35,530 bases of DNA, from IMG/VR virus record IMGVR_UViG_3300010373_000096, positions 1 through 35,530 of that record; one strand, given 5' to 3'. Made by a program: the position numbers and the translations under genes. Numbering within the stretch: position 1 is the first letter of the stretch; the number at the start of each line of letters is the position of its first letter. Below are positions 15,412 through 23,093 of the stretch, piece by piece. Below the pieces are notes generated by a model. It saw only the letters and a list, made by a program, of their open reading frames with translations. It was not told the origin of the DNA and did no database searches. The DNA is from a virus.

Positions 15412-15953
15412 AACAGATATTCCTCGACATACAAACCGCCTTGCAAAATAACCCACCGGTATATGCACTCCCTTCCGGAGTGACGCTGGATGCGAACGGT
15501 TGTGTGTTCCTGTATAACCATCAGCTGGAAGATTTGGAGAAAGGAGAACGCCCGGAGTTCCCGCAGGTGAGTTTCTTTGTCGAGTTCATCAATCCTATCG
15601 TTTATAAACAGGGAGGCAATGGTGTACAGTTTGCGTATTTTAAAACCCGCATCTATATTGTGCATCACTTTTACCTAGCTACGGATGGATTAGATGGCGG
15701 TCAGGGCGACCAGGATCTAACCATCTTCGACCTAAAGCAATGGGTGTATATCACCCTGCAGCAATTCAGCCCGACAAATACCGGCGAAATGGTCCGCACC
15801 TCCGAAGCGGTGGATTATTCGCACGACAACGCCAACGTATATGCCATGGAGTTCGACTGCGTATTCGAAGATATCGCAGCGGATGCACCGATCGGCGGAA
15901 TACCGATGACCCCGGCACCGACACTCAACCCAACAATGACAATACAAGATTAA
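15408..15953 (+). CDS. Probable tail terminator / tail completion protein
   Basis: 181 aa from a TTG start that overlaps the preceding stop (TTGA). Alpha/beta sequence with YALPSGVTLDANGCVFLYN, VSFFVEFINPIVYKQGG and a long beta region KTRIYIVHHFYLAT, ending in a Pro/Thr-rich tail. The overall pattern (short N-terminal helix, then a beta sheet with a helix near DLTIFDLKQWVY) resembles tail terminator/neck proteins of myophages, and the place between gpG and gpJ agrees. Direct homology was not recognised. Confidence 0.6.
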   Translation: MKQIFLDIQTALQNNPPVYALPSGVTLDANGCVFLYNHQLEDLEKGERPEFPQVSFFVEFINPIVYKQGGNGVQFAYFKTRIYIVHHFYLATDGLDGGQGDQDLTIFDLKQWVYITLQQFSPTNTGEMVRTSEAVDYSHDNANVYAMEFDCVFEDIAADAPIGGIPMTPAPTLNPTMTIQD

Positions 15954-15954
15954 C

Positions 15955-16839
15955 ATGGCACGAAGCACGGCACAAATACAGGCGCAGATCCTCAGCAACC
16001 TGCAAACCAATTACGGGCAGGTGGGGCAGCCCTTTTACTATTATTTCAACGATGCGAATGCCAATCCCATAACGCCGAGCCAGACCAGCATCGTGATGAT
16101 CCTTATTTATATTCTGTCGGCTGCGATGAACCTGTTCGAACAGTTCAACGACTTGTTCCTGAGCAATGTCGAAACCCAGGTAACGAATGCGCCGGTATTT
16201 TCGGCACCTTGGTACCAGAACCAGCTGTTAAACTTCCAGTATAGTTCCAGTTCACCCCAGCTGGTGTCGCAAAACCCATCTACCTTTGCCGTGTTCTATG
16301 CTGTCGTAAATGCGGCTCTGCGAATTATTACACAAGCAGCGGTGATCCCTACGAATAACCGAACCATAAATATCAAGGTCGCCAGTAATTCTGCACCACT
16401 TAGCTCGCCTCAAATCACGGCCGTGAAATCCTTTTTAACTGCAATAGGAATACCAGGGACACAGTTTAATATCATCAGCGAAAATGCGGACCAGTTATTC
16501 ACGCAGGCCACTGTGTATTATGACGCTACCTATAGCGGTGTTATATCCGCCAATCTATTGGCTGCGTATGATGCGTTTCTGGCTGCTATCCCATTTAATG
16601 GGACATTCGAAGTATCTCAATTACAGGAAGCATTGATGGCAGTACCCGGGGTAAAAGATGTAGTATTTAATACCTTGAAAGCCATTCCACCAATTGGTAG
16701 CCCTGTGTACCTGTATGAAACCATCGGCGGTAATCCTACCTTATTAAATCGCAACTGGGCAACCGTTGCGGGATATATAATCGACGATACGACAATAGGC
16801 CAGGATTTTGTTTCGAATCTAACCTTGGTAGCTGCATGA
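15955..16839 (+). CDS. Baseplate J-like protein
   Basis: 294 aa. Residues about 155-245 match the C-terminal region of Baseplate_J proteins (AVKSFLTAIGIPGTQFNI, then AAYDAFLAAIPFNGTFEVSQ and LQEALMAVPGVKDV). It is a baseplate wedge component that contacts gpW/gp25 and links to tail fibres. The N-terminal half is mostly helical and more variable. It overlaps the next gene by 4 bases. It is separated by more than 14 kb from the other wedge gene (30401), which is unusual. Confidence 0.8.
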   Translation: MARSTAQIQAQILSNLQTNYGQVGQPFYYYFNDANANPITPSQTSIVMILIYILSAAMNLFEQFNDLFLSNVETQVTNAPVFSAPWYQNQLLNFQYSSSSPQLVSQNPSTFAVFYAVVNAALRIITQAAVIPTNNRTINIKVASNSAPLSSPQITAVKSFLTAIGIPGTQFNIISENADQLFTQATVYYDATYSGVISANLLAAYDAFLAAIPFNGTFEVSQLQEALMAVPGVKDVVFNTLKAIPPIGSPVYLYETIGGNPTLLNRNWATVAGYIIDDTTIGQDFVSNLTLVAA

Positions 16840-17630
16840 GCATCTTTGATGTAAACTACCAGAATTGGGCCCTGAATGAATTGCCGGCACCGAAACGCAA
16901 GCCTGGGTTATTGAATTGGTTATATGCTTTGCTCTATCCGCTTCAGTGGAGGCACGACATCAATTATAACACCTACATCAACGGCTCTTCCGACAATGCA
17001 TATTCTTTAACGAATACCTATACCAAAGGGCAGCGCGTGATATATTATATACAGGCTGGCGGTTTGTATTATGGTGACAATGCCGTATATGAAGCCAATA
17101 CCAATGTCCCGATAAACACACCGCCGACGGCAGCCAACCAAGTTAATGCGAATGGTGCAGGATACTGGATACAGGTGCAGCCGAATTTCATCGGGGTATA
17201 TGAACGGCTCGGCTGGAGCTGCCAACAGCTGACTATGGAGATCGCACTGAATCGCTGGTTCAATGTCGCCAACTTTTCAAAACAACAATGGGACCATACC
17301 GGAGCTCCTCCATATACTCAAATTTATATAGACACGAATGTACTGGATAGTGGAGAGGAGTACTGGCCACCTGTTCCCATAGGCTATTATTGGCCCAATC
17401 AGTCAGTGTTCGATGTCAGCTATTGGCCACCCGTTCCAGGACCGGTCCTGGTATACGATTTTACAATATATGTGCCAAATACGATTTTTAATCATTTGGT
17501 ATTGGGTTCGGTATTCAGCCCGGGCCATACCGAAAACATCTCTAGCGTAACCCGGAACGGTTCCATCATCCGTGCGCTGGTCGACAAGTTCAATGCAGTA
17601 GGAATGCTCTATAACATAACAACATACTAA
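16836..17630 (+). CDS. gpI-position tail protein with one CBM-like segment
   Basis: 264 aa. Residues 1-45 (LPAPKRKPGLLNWLYALLYP) resemble the N-terminus of Bacteroidota gpI-type proteins placed between baseplate J and fibre. Residues about 58-113 carry NTYTKGQRVIY...NAVYEANTN...YWIQV, the same scheme as the repeats in the gp36-like protein. The C-terminal half has two similar YWPPVP motifs and a beta-rich domain. It probably links the baseplate to the following fibre. Confidence 0.65.
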   Translation: MSIFDVNYQNWALNELPAPKRKPGLLNWLYALLYPLQWRHDINYNTYINGSSDNAYSLTNTYTKGQRVIYYIQAGGLYYGDNAVYEANTNVPINTPPTAANQVNANGAGYWIQVQPNFIGVYERLGWSCQQLTMEIALNRWFNVANFSKQQWDHTGAPPYTQIYIDTNVLDSGEEYWPPVPIGYYWPNQSVFDVSYWPPVPGPVLVYDFTIYVPNTIFNHLVLGSVFSPGHTENISSVTRNGSIIRALVDKFNAVGMLYNITTY

Positions 17631-17631
17631 C

Positions 17632-18513
17632 ATGAAAAAGAAACTCCCTTTATCGACATCCACCTCAAACTATCCTCCAGGGGATAATAACCCGAATGGT
17701 CCCGTAACACTAGACTGGCTCACACTGGGTATTGAAGAAGCCATTGCCGGAATAGCCCTGTTTCTGAATCAGGGTGTAACGAATAAAGTATACATCCTTA
17801 CCGGTACTTTAACGATAGCCGGGGGTAATTATACTTGGTCGGGCGGTTATTTATATTATGCCGGCGACGGTTCCGGCCTCGGAAAGGGTGAAGTATTTAC
17901 GGTTAATCCGTCAAGCGGAAGTATGAATAGCCATGCTTACCTGAATGCAGCTGTTGATAATTTATTTTCCGGCGCGGATCCCGTAATATACAGCGACAAT
18001 ACTCCCCGTAGCCCGCATGCCACCCGAGGGATTACATTTACTCCAGCGTCTTCTCCATCGGCCGGCGCAGTTAGTGCCGGTACAGGCTCCCTTCCTTATG
18101 GATTGATAACCACATTGCCAGATGCGACATTGTGGGTGCCACTAAATCAACCACAGATTACTATTGTGCCTCCAACTGGTTCAGGTCCTTCGTATGCATT
18201 CAGAGCTGGATATAGTCAAAACAATCGCCTTGCCTTTTGGAAAGATGCTTTTGGATTGGTGCATATACAAGGCGACTTTACAAGTGCTGGTACAGATGCT
18301 ACAGGATATATTTTTACCTTACCTGCAGGATATATTCCAGCCAATCCCGTATATGGTATAATGATGACAACTGGTGCCAATTATTCTACTTACAAGGAGA
18401 ATGTGGCTTATTTTGTTACTATTGATACAAGTGGAAGAGTAAGCGCTGGATATACAGTGCCATCCGATGCGGGTAATTACAGTTTAATATTCCAGCCTTT
18501 TACAACCGAATAA
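17632..18513 (+). CDS. Tail fibre / receptor-binding protein
   Basis: 293 aa. A short basic N-terminus is followed by a helical segment (LDWLTLGIEEAIAGIALFLN) and a long beta-rich, Gly/Ser/Thr-rich rod (GGNYTWSGGYLYYAGDGSG). The C-terminus has a fibre-head type sequence (RLAFWKDAFGLVHIQGDF, then FTLPAGYIPANPVYG), seen at the tips of many phage receptor-binding proteins. It starts one base after the gpI-position gene and converges with the minus-strand gene at 18500, sharing 14 bases. Confidence 0.75.
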   Translation: MKKKLPLSTSTSNYPPGDNNPNGPVTLDWLTLGIEEAIAGIALFLNQGVTNKVYILTGTLTIAGGNYTWSGGYLYYAGDGSGLGKGEVFTVNPSSGSMNSHAYLNAAVDNLFSGADPVIYSDNTPRSPHATRGITFTPASSPSAGAVSAGTGSLPYGLITTLPDATLWVPLNQPQITIVPPTGSGPSYAFRAGYSQNNRLAFWKDAFGLVHIQGDFTSAGTDATGYIFTLPAGYIPANPVYGIMMTTGANYSTYKENVAYFVTIDTSGRVSAGYTVPSDAGNYSLIFQPFTTE

Positions 18514-19060
18514 GTTCACGGGTCGACACTTCATTGTCGTTATATATAATCTCCTCAATCAATGGAATCTTGGGGAGGTTATTTTGTTTTTGTGTATAGG
18601 TGCCTATAAGTTGACCGGTTAATGTATAATACCGCACCATTGTTATTTTTTTATCCGGCGCCGAGAGTTCATTAATAGCCAGCAAACGACCTTCTAATTT
18701 CATTTCGAAAATATGCGTACCATCATATTGATATTCGATACAGAATCCCTGGTTACTAATATATTCTGGATACACAATGTTTTTATGTATTACCGTATTG
18801 GTATTAAGTATGGCGGCCGAATCCACATTAAGCAATTCAACTTGATATGTGCTATCATATGTCCAGTGATATAAACATTCCATTAAGCTATCATATTGAG
18901 AATGCAGAAATGTATCTCTTCGCTGTATTTGATATTGATATTTTATTGTTCGACTAAAATCTGGCATATCCAAACTATCGTGGCCGACTACAAGCACAGG
19001 GGTTTGTGCGGTGGTATACAATGAAACAGCCACCATTATCAGGAGTAATACTTTTCTCAT
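18500..19060 (-). CDS. Secreted protein, moron candidate, with weak T9SS-type C-terminus
   Basis: 186 aa on the opposite strand from the structural genes. The N-terminus (MRKVLLLIMVAVSLYTTAQ) is a signal peptide with a predicted cut between Ala18 and Gln19. The mature part is beta-rich and the last 50 residues (VRYYTLTGQLIGTYT, then NEVSTRELIRL) resemble the C-terminal sorting domains of the type IX secretion system of Bacteroidota. This is typical of a host-derived cargo gene that could be expressed by the lysogen. The minus-strand operon upstream ends at a terminator, so it probably has its own promoter. The T9SS resemblance is weak. Confidence 0.7.
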   Translation of the reverse strand: MRKVLLLIMVAVSLYTTAQTPVLVVGHDSLDMPDFSRTIKYQYQIQRRDTFLHSQYDSLMECLYHWTYDSTYQVELLNVDSAAILNTNTVIHKNIVYPEYISNQGFCIEYQYDGTHIFEMKLEGRLLAINELSAPDKKITMVRYYTLTGQLIGTYTQKQNNLPKIPLIEEIIYNDNEVSTRELIRL

Positions 19061-19089
19061 AAGACAAGTTTTATCCAGCTAAGGTATAC

Positions 19090-19114
19090 AAAAAAAGATT
19101 CCCCTCGCGGGGAA
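19090..19114 (-). terminator. Rho-independent terminator of the minus-strand operon
   Basis: Read on the minus strand, TTCCCC-GCGA-GGGGAA forms a 6-bp stem with a 4-base loop (extended by neighbouring pairs), followed by seven T (complement of 19090-19096). It lies 4 bases after the stop of the 19122-19514 gene. Confidence 0.85.
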
Positions 19115-19121
19115 CCCTTAA

Positions 19122-19514
19122 TTATGGTTTGTGTATGGTCACCGGCTTGTCGTTATTGGCCGGGAGATAGTCGCCGTTATCGACATCCTTTTTAGTAATC
19201 TTAGGCTCGCTGTATAGCGCCAGATAGGGTCTGCCTACTTCGTCGGTTTCCGGCACCACTTTCACATCGCTGTAATCGACTGCATCTTTTTTGAGTGCCA
19301 AGGTGTGCAGCGGTTTTAGATGATATATAACCCGAGCGGCTACTTTCTTGCTGTATGGATCCTGTCCCTCCGTCCATGCCCGGGCCACTACCTTGTAACG
19401 CTCTTCCGGTTTCGGCACAATTAGTTTGCCCTTTTCGTAGAAGGGCAGCGGCTTTACGATGGCGGTCACTTTAAAGGCGAACTCGGCGGTGATGGTTTCT
19501 TTTTCGTTACTCAT
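19122..19514 (-). CDS. Hypothetical protein of the RHH operon
   Basis: 130 aa. The sequence is beta-rich with a clear N-terminal strand (ITAEFAFKVTAIVKPLPF) and several charged loops. No membrane segments. It is the third and last gene of the minus-strand operon, overlapping the preceding gene by 4 bases, and is followed by a strong terminator. No family recognised. Confidence 0.65.
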   Translation of the reverse strand: MSNEKETITAEFAFKVTAIVKPLPFYEKGKLIVPKPEERYKVVARAWTEGQDPYSKKVAARVIYHLKPLHTLALKKDAVDYSDVKVVPETDEVGRPYLALYSEPKITKKDVDNGDYLPANNDKPVTIHKP

Positions 19515-19774
19515 TTGATGTAAAAAGTATGTTCAGGTATAAGGCTATTGGTAACTATTTCATAACCGAGTATATGTGTCGGGGGTTTGTAGTCGGCAGG
19601 CAGCGCTTTGTTTATTTCAATTAACCTATCGCACATCATATCCTGGTATTTTGCCAAATCTCTTTTACAGAGGTATATGCAGAGCCTTTGGTATGAACCT
19701 GGCTTGCAATAATCAGGATGTTGCTGTAAGGCTGCCCTGATCATTTCGAATATATTATCTCTGGTAAGTATCAT
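19511..19774 (-). CDS. Hypothetical protein of the RHH operon
   Basis: 87 aa. It is mostly helical with several Cys (YCKPG, LCIYLCKRDL, MMCDRL) and a beta C-terminus. It overlaps both neighbours by ATGA junctions, so the three proteins are made together. Function unknown. Confidence 0.65.
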   Translation of the reverse strand: MILTRDNIFEMIRAALQQHPDYCKPGSYQRLCIYLCKRDLAKYQDMMCDRLIEINKALPADYKPPTHILGYEIVTNSLIPEHTFYIK

Positions 19775-19992
19775 GCTTTCCCTGGTCGTTTACGTTCCTC
19801 CGGTGTCATGCGCTCGTACAGGCCCAGCAACTTGGCCACCTGCGCTTCGGGCATGCTCTCATAATGTTTGCGGAGCAATTCTTTAATGATGTCGATCTTA
19901 TCCCGGGAGCCGTTAAACGCATCTGCAGTGAGTAGCTTTTGCAGCCGCATCCCCAAGCGTATCGTAATGTTTCCGGTGATAGGACCCTCCAT
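19771..19992 (-). CDS. Ribbon-helix-helix-like transcriptional regulator
   Basis: 73 aa from the ATG at 19992. An upstream TTG at 20064 keeps the frame open but would read through a palindrome, so ATG is preferred. The core NITIRLGMRLQKLLTADA, followed by SRDKIDIIKELLRKHYE, has the beta-strand/helix/helix pattern of Arc/CopG-type regulators, which bind palindromic operators as dimers. It is the first gene of the minus-strand operon and two matching palindromes lie just upstream, so it most likely regulates its own operon and perhaps the divergent capsid operon. A toxin-antitoxin reading was considered; no toxin is evident among the partners. Confidence 0.6.
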   Translation of the reverse strand: MEGPITGNITIRLGMRLQKLLTADAFNGSRDKIDIIKELLRKHYESMPEAQVAKLLGLYERMTPEERKRPGKA

Positions 19993-20035
19993 GTTCGGTG
20001 ATTTGCTGCGAAACAAATGAATTACATTCTTATTC

Positions 20036-20105
20036 ACGCCCGTTAGGCGTATACTTTTTAACAAGTTTATGAACAGGCTTAAATAGCTTACGCCTACTGG
20101 GCGTA
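20036..20105. promoter_or_regulatory. Pair of operator palindromes in divergent control region
   Basis: TACGCC-N5-GGCGTA at 20089-20105 and ACGCC-N5-GGCGT at 20036-20050 have the same arms and the same spacing. Their centres are about 53-54 bp apart, close to five helical turns. They lie between the RHH-like gene (minus, ATG 19992) and the capsid module (plus, ATG 20146). The right arms extend to GGCGTATA, also found as a single half-site at 10941-10948. The likely ligand is the RHH-like protein; this is inference. Confidence 0.6.
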
Positions 20106-20133
20106 TAGAGCCTTTTTCGCGATTACATCGGCT

Positions 20134-20141
20134 GACTTTTG
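20134..20141 (+). promoter_or_regulatory. Possible -7 element GACTTTTG before the capsid operon
   Basis: One mismatch to TAnnTTTG, with a T-rich box (TTTTTCG, 20113-20119) about 18 bases upstream. ATG 20146 follows 4 bases later, the same TTTGCA-NN-ATG layout as at 10698-10708. A promoter is expected here because the gene is the first after the strand change. Confidence 0.4.
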
Positions 20142-20145
20142 CATC

Positions 20146-20787
20146 ATGAAAGTAAAAGCATTAGCCGATTTCAGCCTTCCCTACGCAGAGTATTTAGACA
20201 CTGCACATCCTTGTATGCTATTGCAGCAAGAAGTAGGCGGCGCAGGAATCGACTGCGAGCTTTTCACCCGCTCCTTAATGACCATCGACCAACTCAGGGA
20301 AGAAAAAGGATATCAGGATGTAACCATCCTTATCAATACTCCCGGTGGCGATGTGAACAAAGGAATGGGAATCTGCGATGCCATCCTCCGTGTAAAGATA
20401 CCGGTAGATACATTCATCATCAATGCCAAATCGATGGGCGCATGCATTGCAGCTCAGGGCCGCGAAGTCACCATTGCCGAATTCGGTCAAGAAATGATTC
20501 ACGAAGCTTCGTTTGGCGATGAAGAAACAGACAAGGAACGGAAAGAGGAACTGGAACTGGCCAATGATACGATTGCCAAGCTTATCTCTTCCCGCAGGTC
20601 CATCAGCTACGAAGCCGTTCGCAAACTCATGAAGCGCGAAACCTGGATCAAGTCCGAGGAAGCCCTCGAGCTGAAGCTGGTTGACGAAATCGAAAAATCT
20701 GAAAACCTTAATAACACCGCAAAGTTTGCGGGTACGATTGTCGCTACCGCGAATCGTGTAGAACTCTTAAAAAAAAAAGTAGCATGA
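20146..20787 (+). CDS. ClpP-like prohead protease
   Basis: 213 aa. The motif TILINTPGGDVNKGMGICD followed by NAKSMGACIAAQG (Ser96) and QEMIHEAS (His119) gives the Ser-His core of S14/ClpP-type peptidases. Where ClpP has its catalytic Asp, this protein has KRETWIKSEEAL, with Glu165 in the equivalent place, so the triad may be Ser-His-Glu. Phage members cleave scaffold and capsid proteins during head maturation. It is the first gene of the capsid module. The last codons contain ten A (20769-20778) just before the ATGA overlap with the scaffold gene. Confidence 0.88.
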   Translation: MKVKALADFSLPYAEYLDTAHPCMLLQQEVGGAGIDCELFTRSLMTIDQLREEKGYQDVTILINTPGGDVNKGMGICDAILRVKIPVDTFIINAKSMGACIAAQGREVTIAEFGQEMIHEASFGDEETDKERKEELELANDTIAKLISSRRSISYEAVRKLMKRETWIKSEEALELKLVDEIEKSENLNNTAKFAGTIVATANRVELLKKKVA

Positions 20788-21485
20788 AAGAACTAGCGCT
20801 TAGTCTCGGTTTTAAAGAAGAGGACCTGAAAGGCCTCAACGATGTGCAAATCAAAGCCAAGTGCGATGAAGCCATCGAAGCGTTGAAAAACCCTGACCTA
20901 CAAATCGCCGCCCTGGTAAAAGAGGGATATACCATCACTGCCAAGAAAAAAGCAGAAGATGACGACGAGGATGAGGACGAAGCCAAAGGTGGCGAAACCA
21001 AACCTGCCAAGGAAAAAGCCAAGGCAGATGCAGGAGACGACAGCGAGAAAGGTGTGAGCAAAGCAGCACACGACAAATTGAAGGCTGCCCACGATAAGTT
21101 GAAGGACCGCGTTTCCGATTGCGAAAACGAAATCAAAAAAATGAAGGACAAGATGAAAGCATCGACCGACGGTGAAATATCCGCCCGTGTAGAAACCAAA
21201 GTCACTGCCCTGGTTACTGCCGGCAAAATTGCCGACAACGATGAAACCAAAGCGATCGTTCGCAAAAACCTGACCAATGACTTCGATGCGTTCGCTCCGA
21301 TCTACGATGCCATCCCTGGTAAAGCAGTGACTGCAAAAGCACCCGGTGTAAACGCCGTGCTTGACCTTGCTGCGAAAACCAAAGAGGAAAATACCAAACC
21401 TGCCGCACCTAAAAAATCAGCCATCCTGGCCGCTATGGATGAAGCCGAAGTCAACGGAAAAGCAACTGAAAAAGCAATAAAATAA
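20784..21485 (+). CDS. Scaffold protein
   Basis: 233 aa. A short N-terminal domain is followed by a long Lys/Glu/Asp/Ala-rich region (about 50-130) including an acidic run (EDDDEDEDEAK) and coiled-coil heptads (HDKLKAAHDKLKDRVSDCE), then a C-terminal segment rich in Lys and Ala. This low-complexity helical design, the position between protease and major capsid protein and the length fit a scaffold that shapes the prohead and is then digested. It overlaps the protease by 4 bases. Confidence 0.8.
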   Translation: MKELALSLGFKEEDLKGLNDVQIKAKCDEAIEALKNPDLQIAALVKEGYTITAKKKAEDDDEDEDEAKGGETKPAKEKAKADAGDDSEKGVSKAAHDKLKAAHDKLKDRVSDCENEIKKMKDKMKASTDGEISARVETKVTALVTAGKIADNDETKAIVRKNLTNDFDAFAPIYDAIPGKAVTAKAPGVNAVLDLAAKTKEENTKPAAPKKSAILAAMDEAEVNGKATEKAIK

Positions 21486-21503
21486 TTTTAAATACACACT
21501 GCC

Positions 21504-22496
21504 ATGAATGACGCACTAACGATTGTCGACACACGCTACGCCGGAGACCAACAAGCTTTTTGGTGGCCGCGCGCAACGGTAACCATGACCACCGTTGCCA
21601 AGAAAGCCTGTATCGTAATTGACGGGGTTAAAAAGCAAACTTCGGTAACCACCCTGGATACCGATATGCCCTTGCAACCGAACGCAGCTACACCAGCTCC
21701 GGACGGCAACCCTGTAACGATTAACTCGACCTTGCTCGTTCCGCAGGACGTGATGGTGTTCAAATTGTTGAACCCACGCGATTTCGAACAACACTGGAAC
21801 GCCATTGATTTGGCCAAACAAATCATGGCACGCGAATTGCCCCCTACTGCCGCCGCTTATATTGTGAGCCAGGTATTACGCAGGGCATTTCAATACCTTG
21901 ACCAATGCTTATGGGTGGGCTCGACCGAATACCAGGGCAAAGTAGCCGCGAACGATGTTCGTAGCCAATACCAATATTTCAACGGATTCATCCAAAGAAT
22001 GGTGAACGATGCTACCGTAAAAAGCGTAGCCGGCGTATCGACATTCACCAATTCGAACATCGTAGGATTCATGGAAACCGCGATACAGGATACGGACCCC
22101 TTACTGAAGGCTAACCCCGACAAATGGAACCGCCTGAAGTTCGTGATGAACCCTAACACCAAAACTTTGTTTGACCAGAACATGACCATCGGCACCACCT
22201 ACAAAAACTTAGGGTATGCCGACAGGACCCCGAACTACTTCCAGGGTTATGAGATCATCGAATTGTACGGTGTTCCCGATAACACCTTCGTATTCGGCGA
22301 ATTCATCAACGACGGCACCGGAAACTTCGCCATCGCGATCAACGCATATGAGGACATGGAGCTGAAGCTCGAAAGGTACCGTCCGGAAGATGAAAGGTGG
22401 TTTGTACAAGGCAAAATGAAAATGGACGTGGGCTATGGATGGGGACAACAGATTGTACTCTGTACTACCCTCACCACTGCATCCTTTATCGCATAA
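21504..22496 (+). CDS. Major capsid protein
   Basis: 330 aa. No signal or membrane segment. Its position right after protease and scaffold, its size, and the alternation of a long helix (DLAKQIMARELPPTAAAYIV) with beta strands (IIELYGVPDNTFVFGEFIND) and a C-terminal acidic/aromatic domain (YEDMELKLERYRPEDERWFV, then QGKMKMDVGYGWG) fit HK97-fold capsid proteins of Mu-like and Bacteroidota phages. It would form the icosahedral shell. The fold assignment rests on context and pattern. Confidence 0.82.
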   Translation: MNDALTIVDTRYAGDQQAFWWPRATVTMTTVAKKACIVIDGVKKQTSVTTLDTDMPLQPNAATPAPDGNPVTINSTLLVPQDVMVFKLLNPRDFEQHWNAIDLAKQIMARELPPTAAAYIVSQVLRRAFQYLDQCLWVGSTEYQGKVAANDVRSQYQYFNGFIQRMVNDATVKSVAGVSTFTNSNIVGFMETAIQDTDPLLKANPDKWNRLKFVMNPNTKTLFDQNMTIGTTYKNLGYADRTPNYFQGYEIIELYGVPDNTFVFGEFINDGTGNFAIAINAYEDMELKLERYRPEDERWFVQGKMKMDVGYGWGQQIVLCTTLTTASFIA

Positions 22497-22514
22497 CCAG
22501 TAAAATTTAACGAA

Positions 22515-23093
22515 ATGAAAAATATACTTTTAGGCTTACTCCTGGCCTTTACCTTAGGAGCCGACGCTCAAATCGGCAATTCGCCGTATACTACACCTGC
22601 TAATGCTACTTCCTACTCGGGAGTGCTTCCGAGATACTATATCTCCGGTGTGCAAGGCAGCGTAAGCGGGCAGAATCTGACCTATTCGTTAATCCCATTC
22701 ACCTTCGCCACCAAAACGGATACCTCAAAACTGTTTTTAGGCGCATGGCAAAATCAATGGATACCTTCCGACAGCTTAGCAACTGCGCTGGAATCCGACA
22801 GTATTGTGGTGATCTCTATTAAAAGCAATGACGGCCAACCCGCCGGAAGCTTTACCGGAGATAACCTGAAACTACAGATACCGATGGGTACCTATGGCGG
22901 AGTGTTAAGCGCTGCCACGAATCATGCATCGATTCGGGGACACATCAACTTCCGCAATAAGTACGGTCCATATTTTTCCTGGACTACCGGAGCGGATAGC
23001 ACAACGACTATCTCCCTGGGACAAACCCTGTATATCGAATTCCAATGTACCGACGGCGTACACTGGCTTGAAAAATCTAAAATCACCAAGTAA
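22515..23093 (+). CDS. Exported-looking protein next to the major capsid gene
   Basis: 192 aa. The N-terminus MKNILLGLLLAFTLGADAQ is a clean Sec signal peptide with a predicted cut between Ala18 and Gln19. The mature part is beta-rich (YYISGVQGSVSGQNLTYSL, DNLKLQIPMG, FRNKYGPYFSWTTGAD) without Cys pairs, like an outer surface or decoration domain. A signal peptide is odd for a protein encoded between capsid and sheath genes, since virion parts assemble in the cytoplasm. It begins 18 bases after the capsid stop and overlaps the next gene by one base. Confidence 0.75.
   Translation: MKNILLGLLLAFTLGADAQIGNSPYTTPANATSYSGVLPRYYISGVQGSVSGQNLTYSLIPFTFATKTDTSKLFLGAWQNQWIPSDSLATALESDSIVVISIKSNDGQPAGSFTGDNLKLQIPMGTYGGVLSAATNHASIRGHINFRNKYGPYFSWTTGADSTTTISLGQTLYIEFQCTDGVHWLEKSKITK

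Noticed and set aside
19993-20064. TTG start extending the RHH-like protein by 24 residues
   Set aside because: The extension reads through one of the two palindromes and lacks the pattern of the RHH domain; ATG 19992 gives the normal size.
19771-20064. Toxin-antitoxin operon
   Set aside because: The leading gene could be an RHH antitoxin, but neither downstream protein resembles a known toxin (RelE/ParE, MazF, Fic, HipA), so the call is not made.
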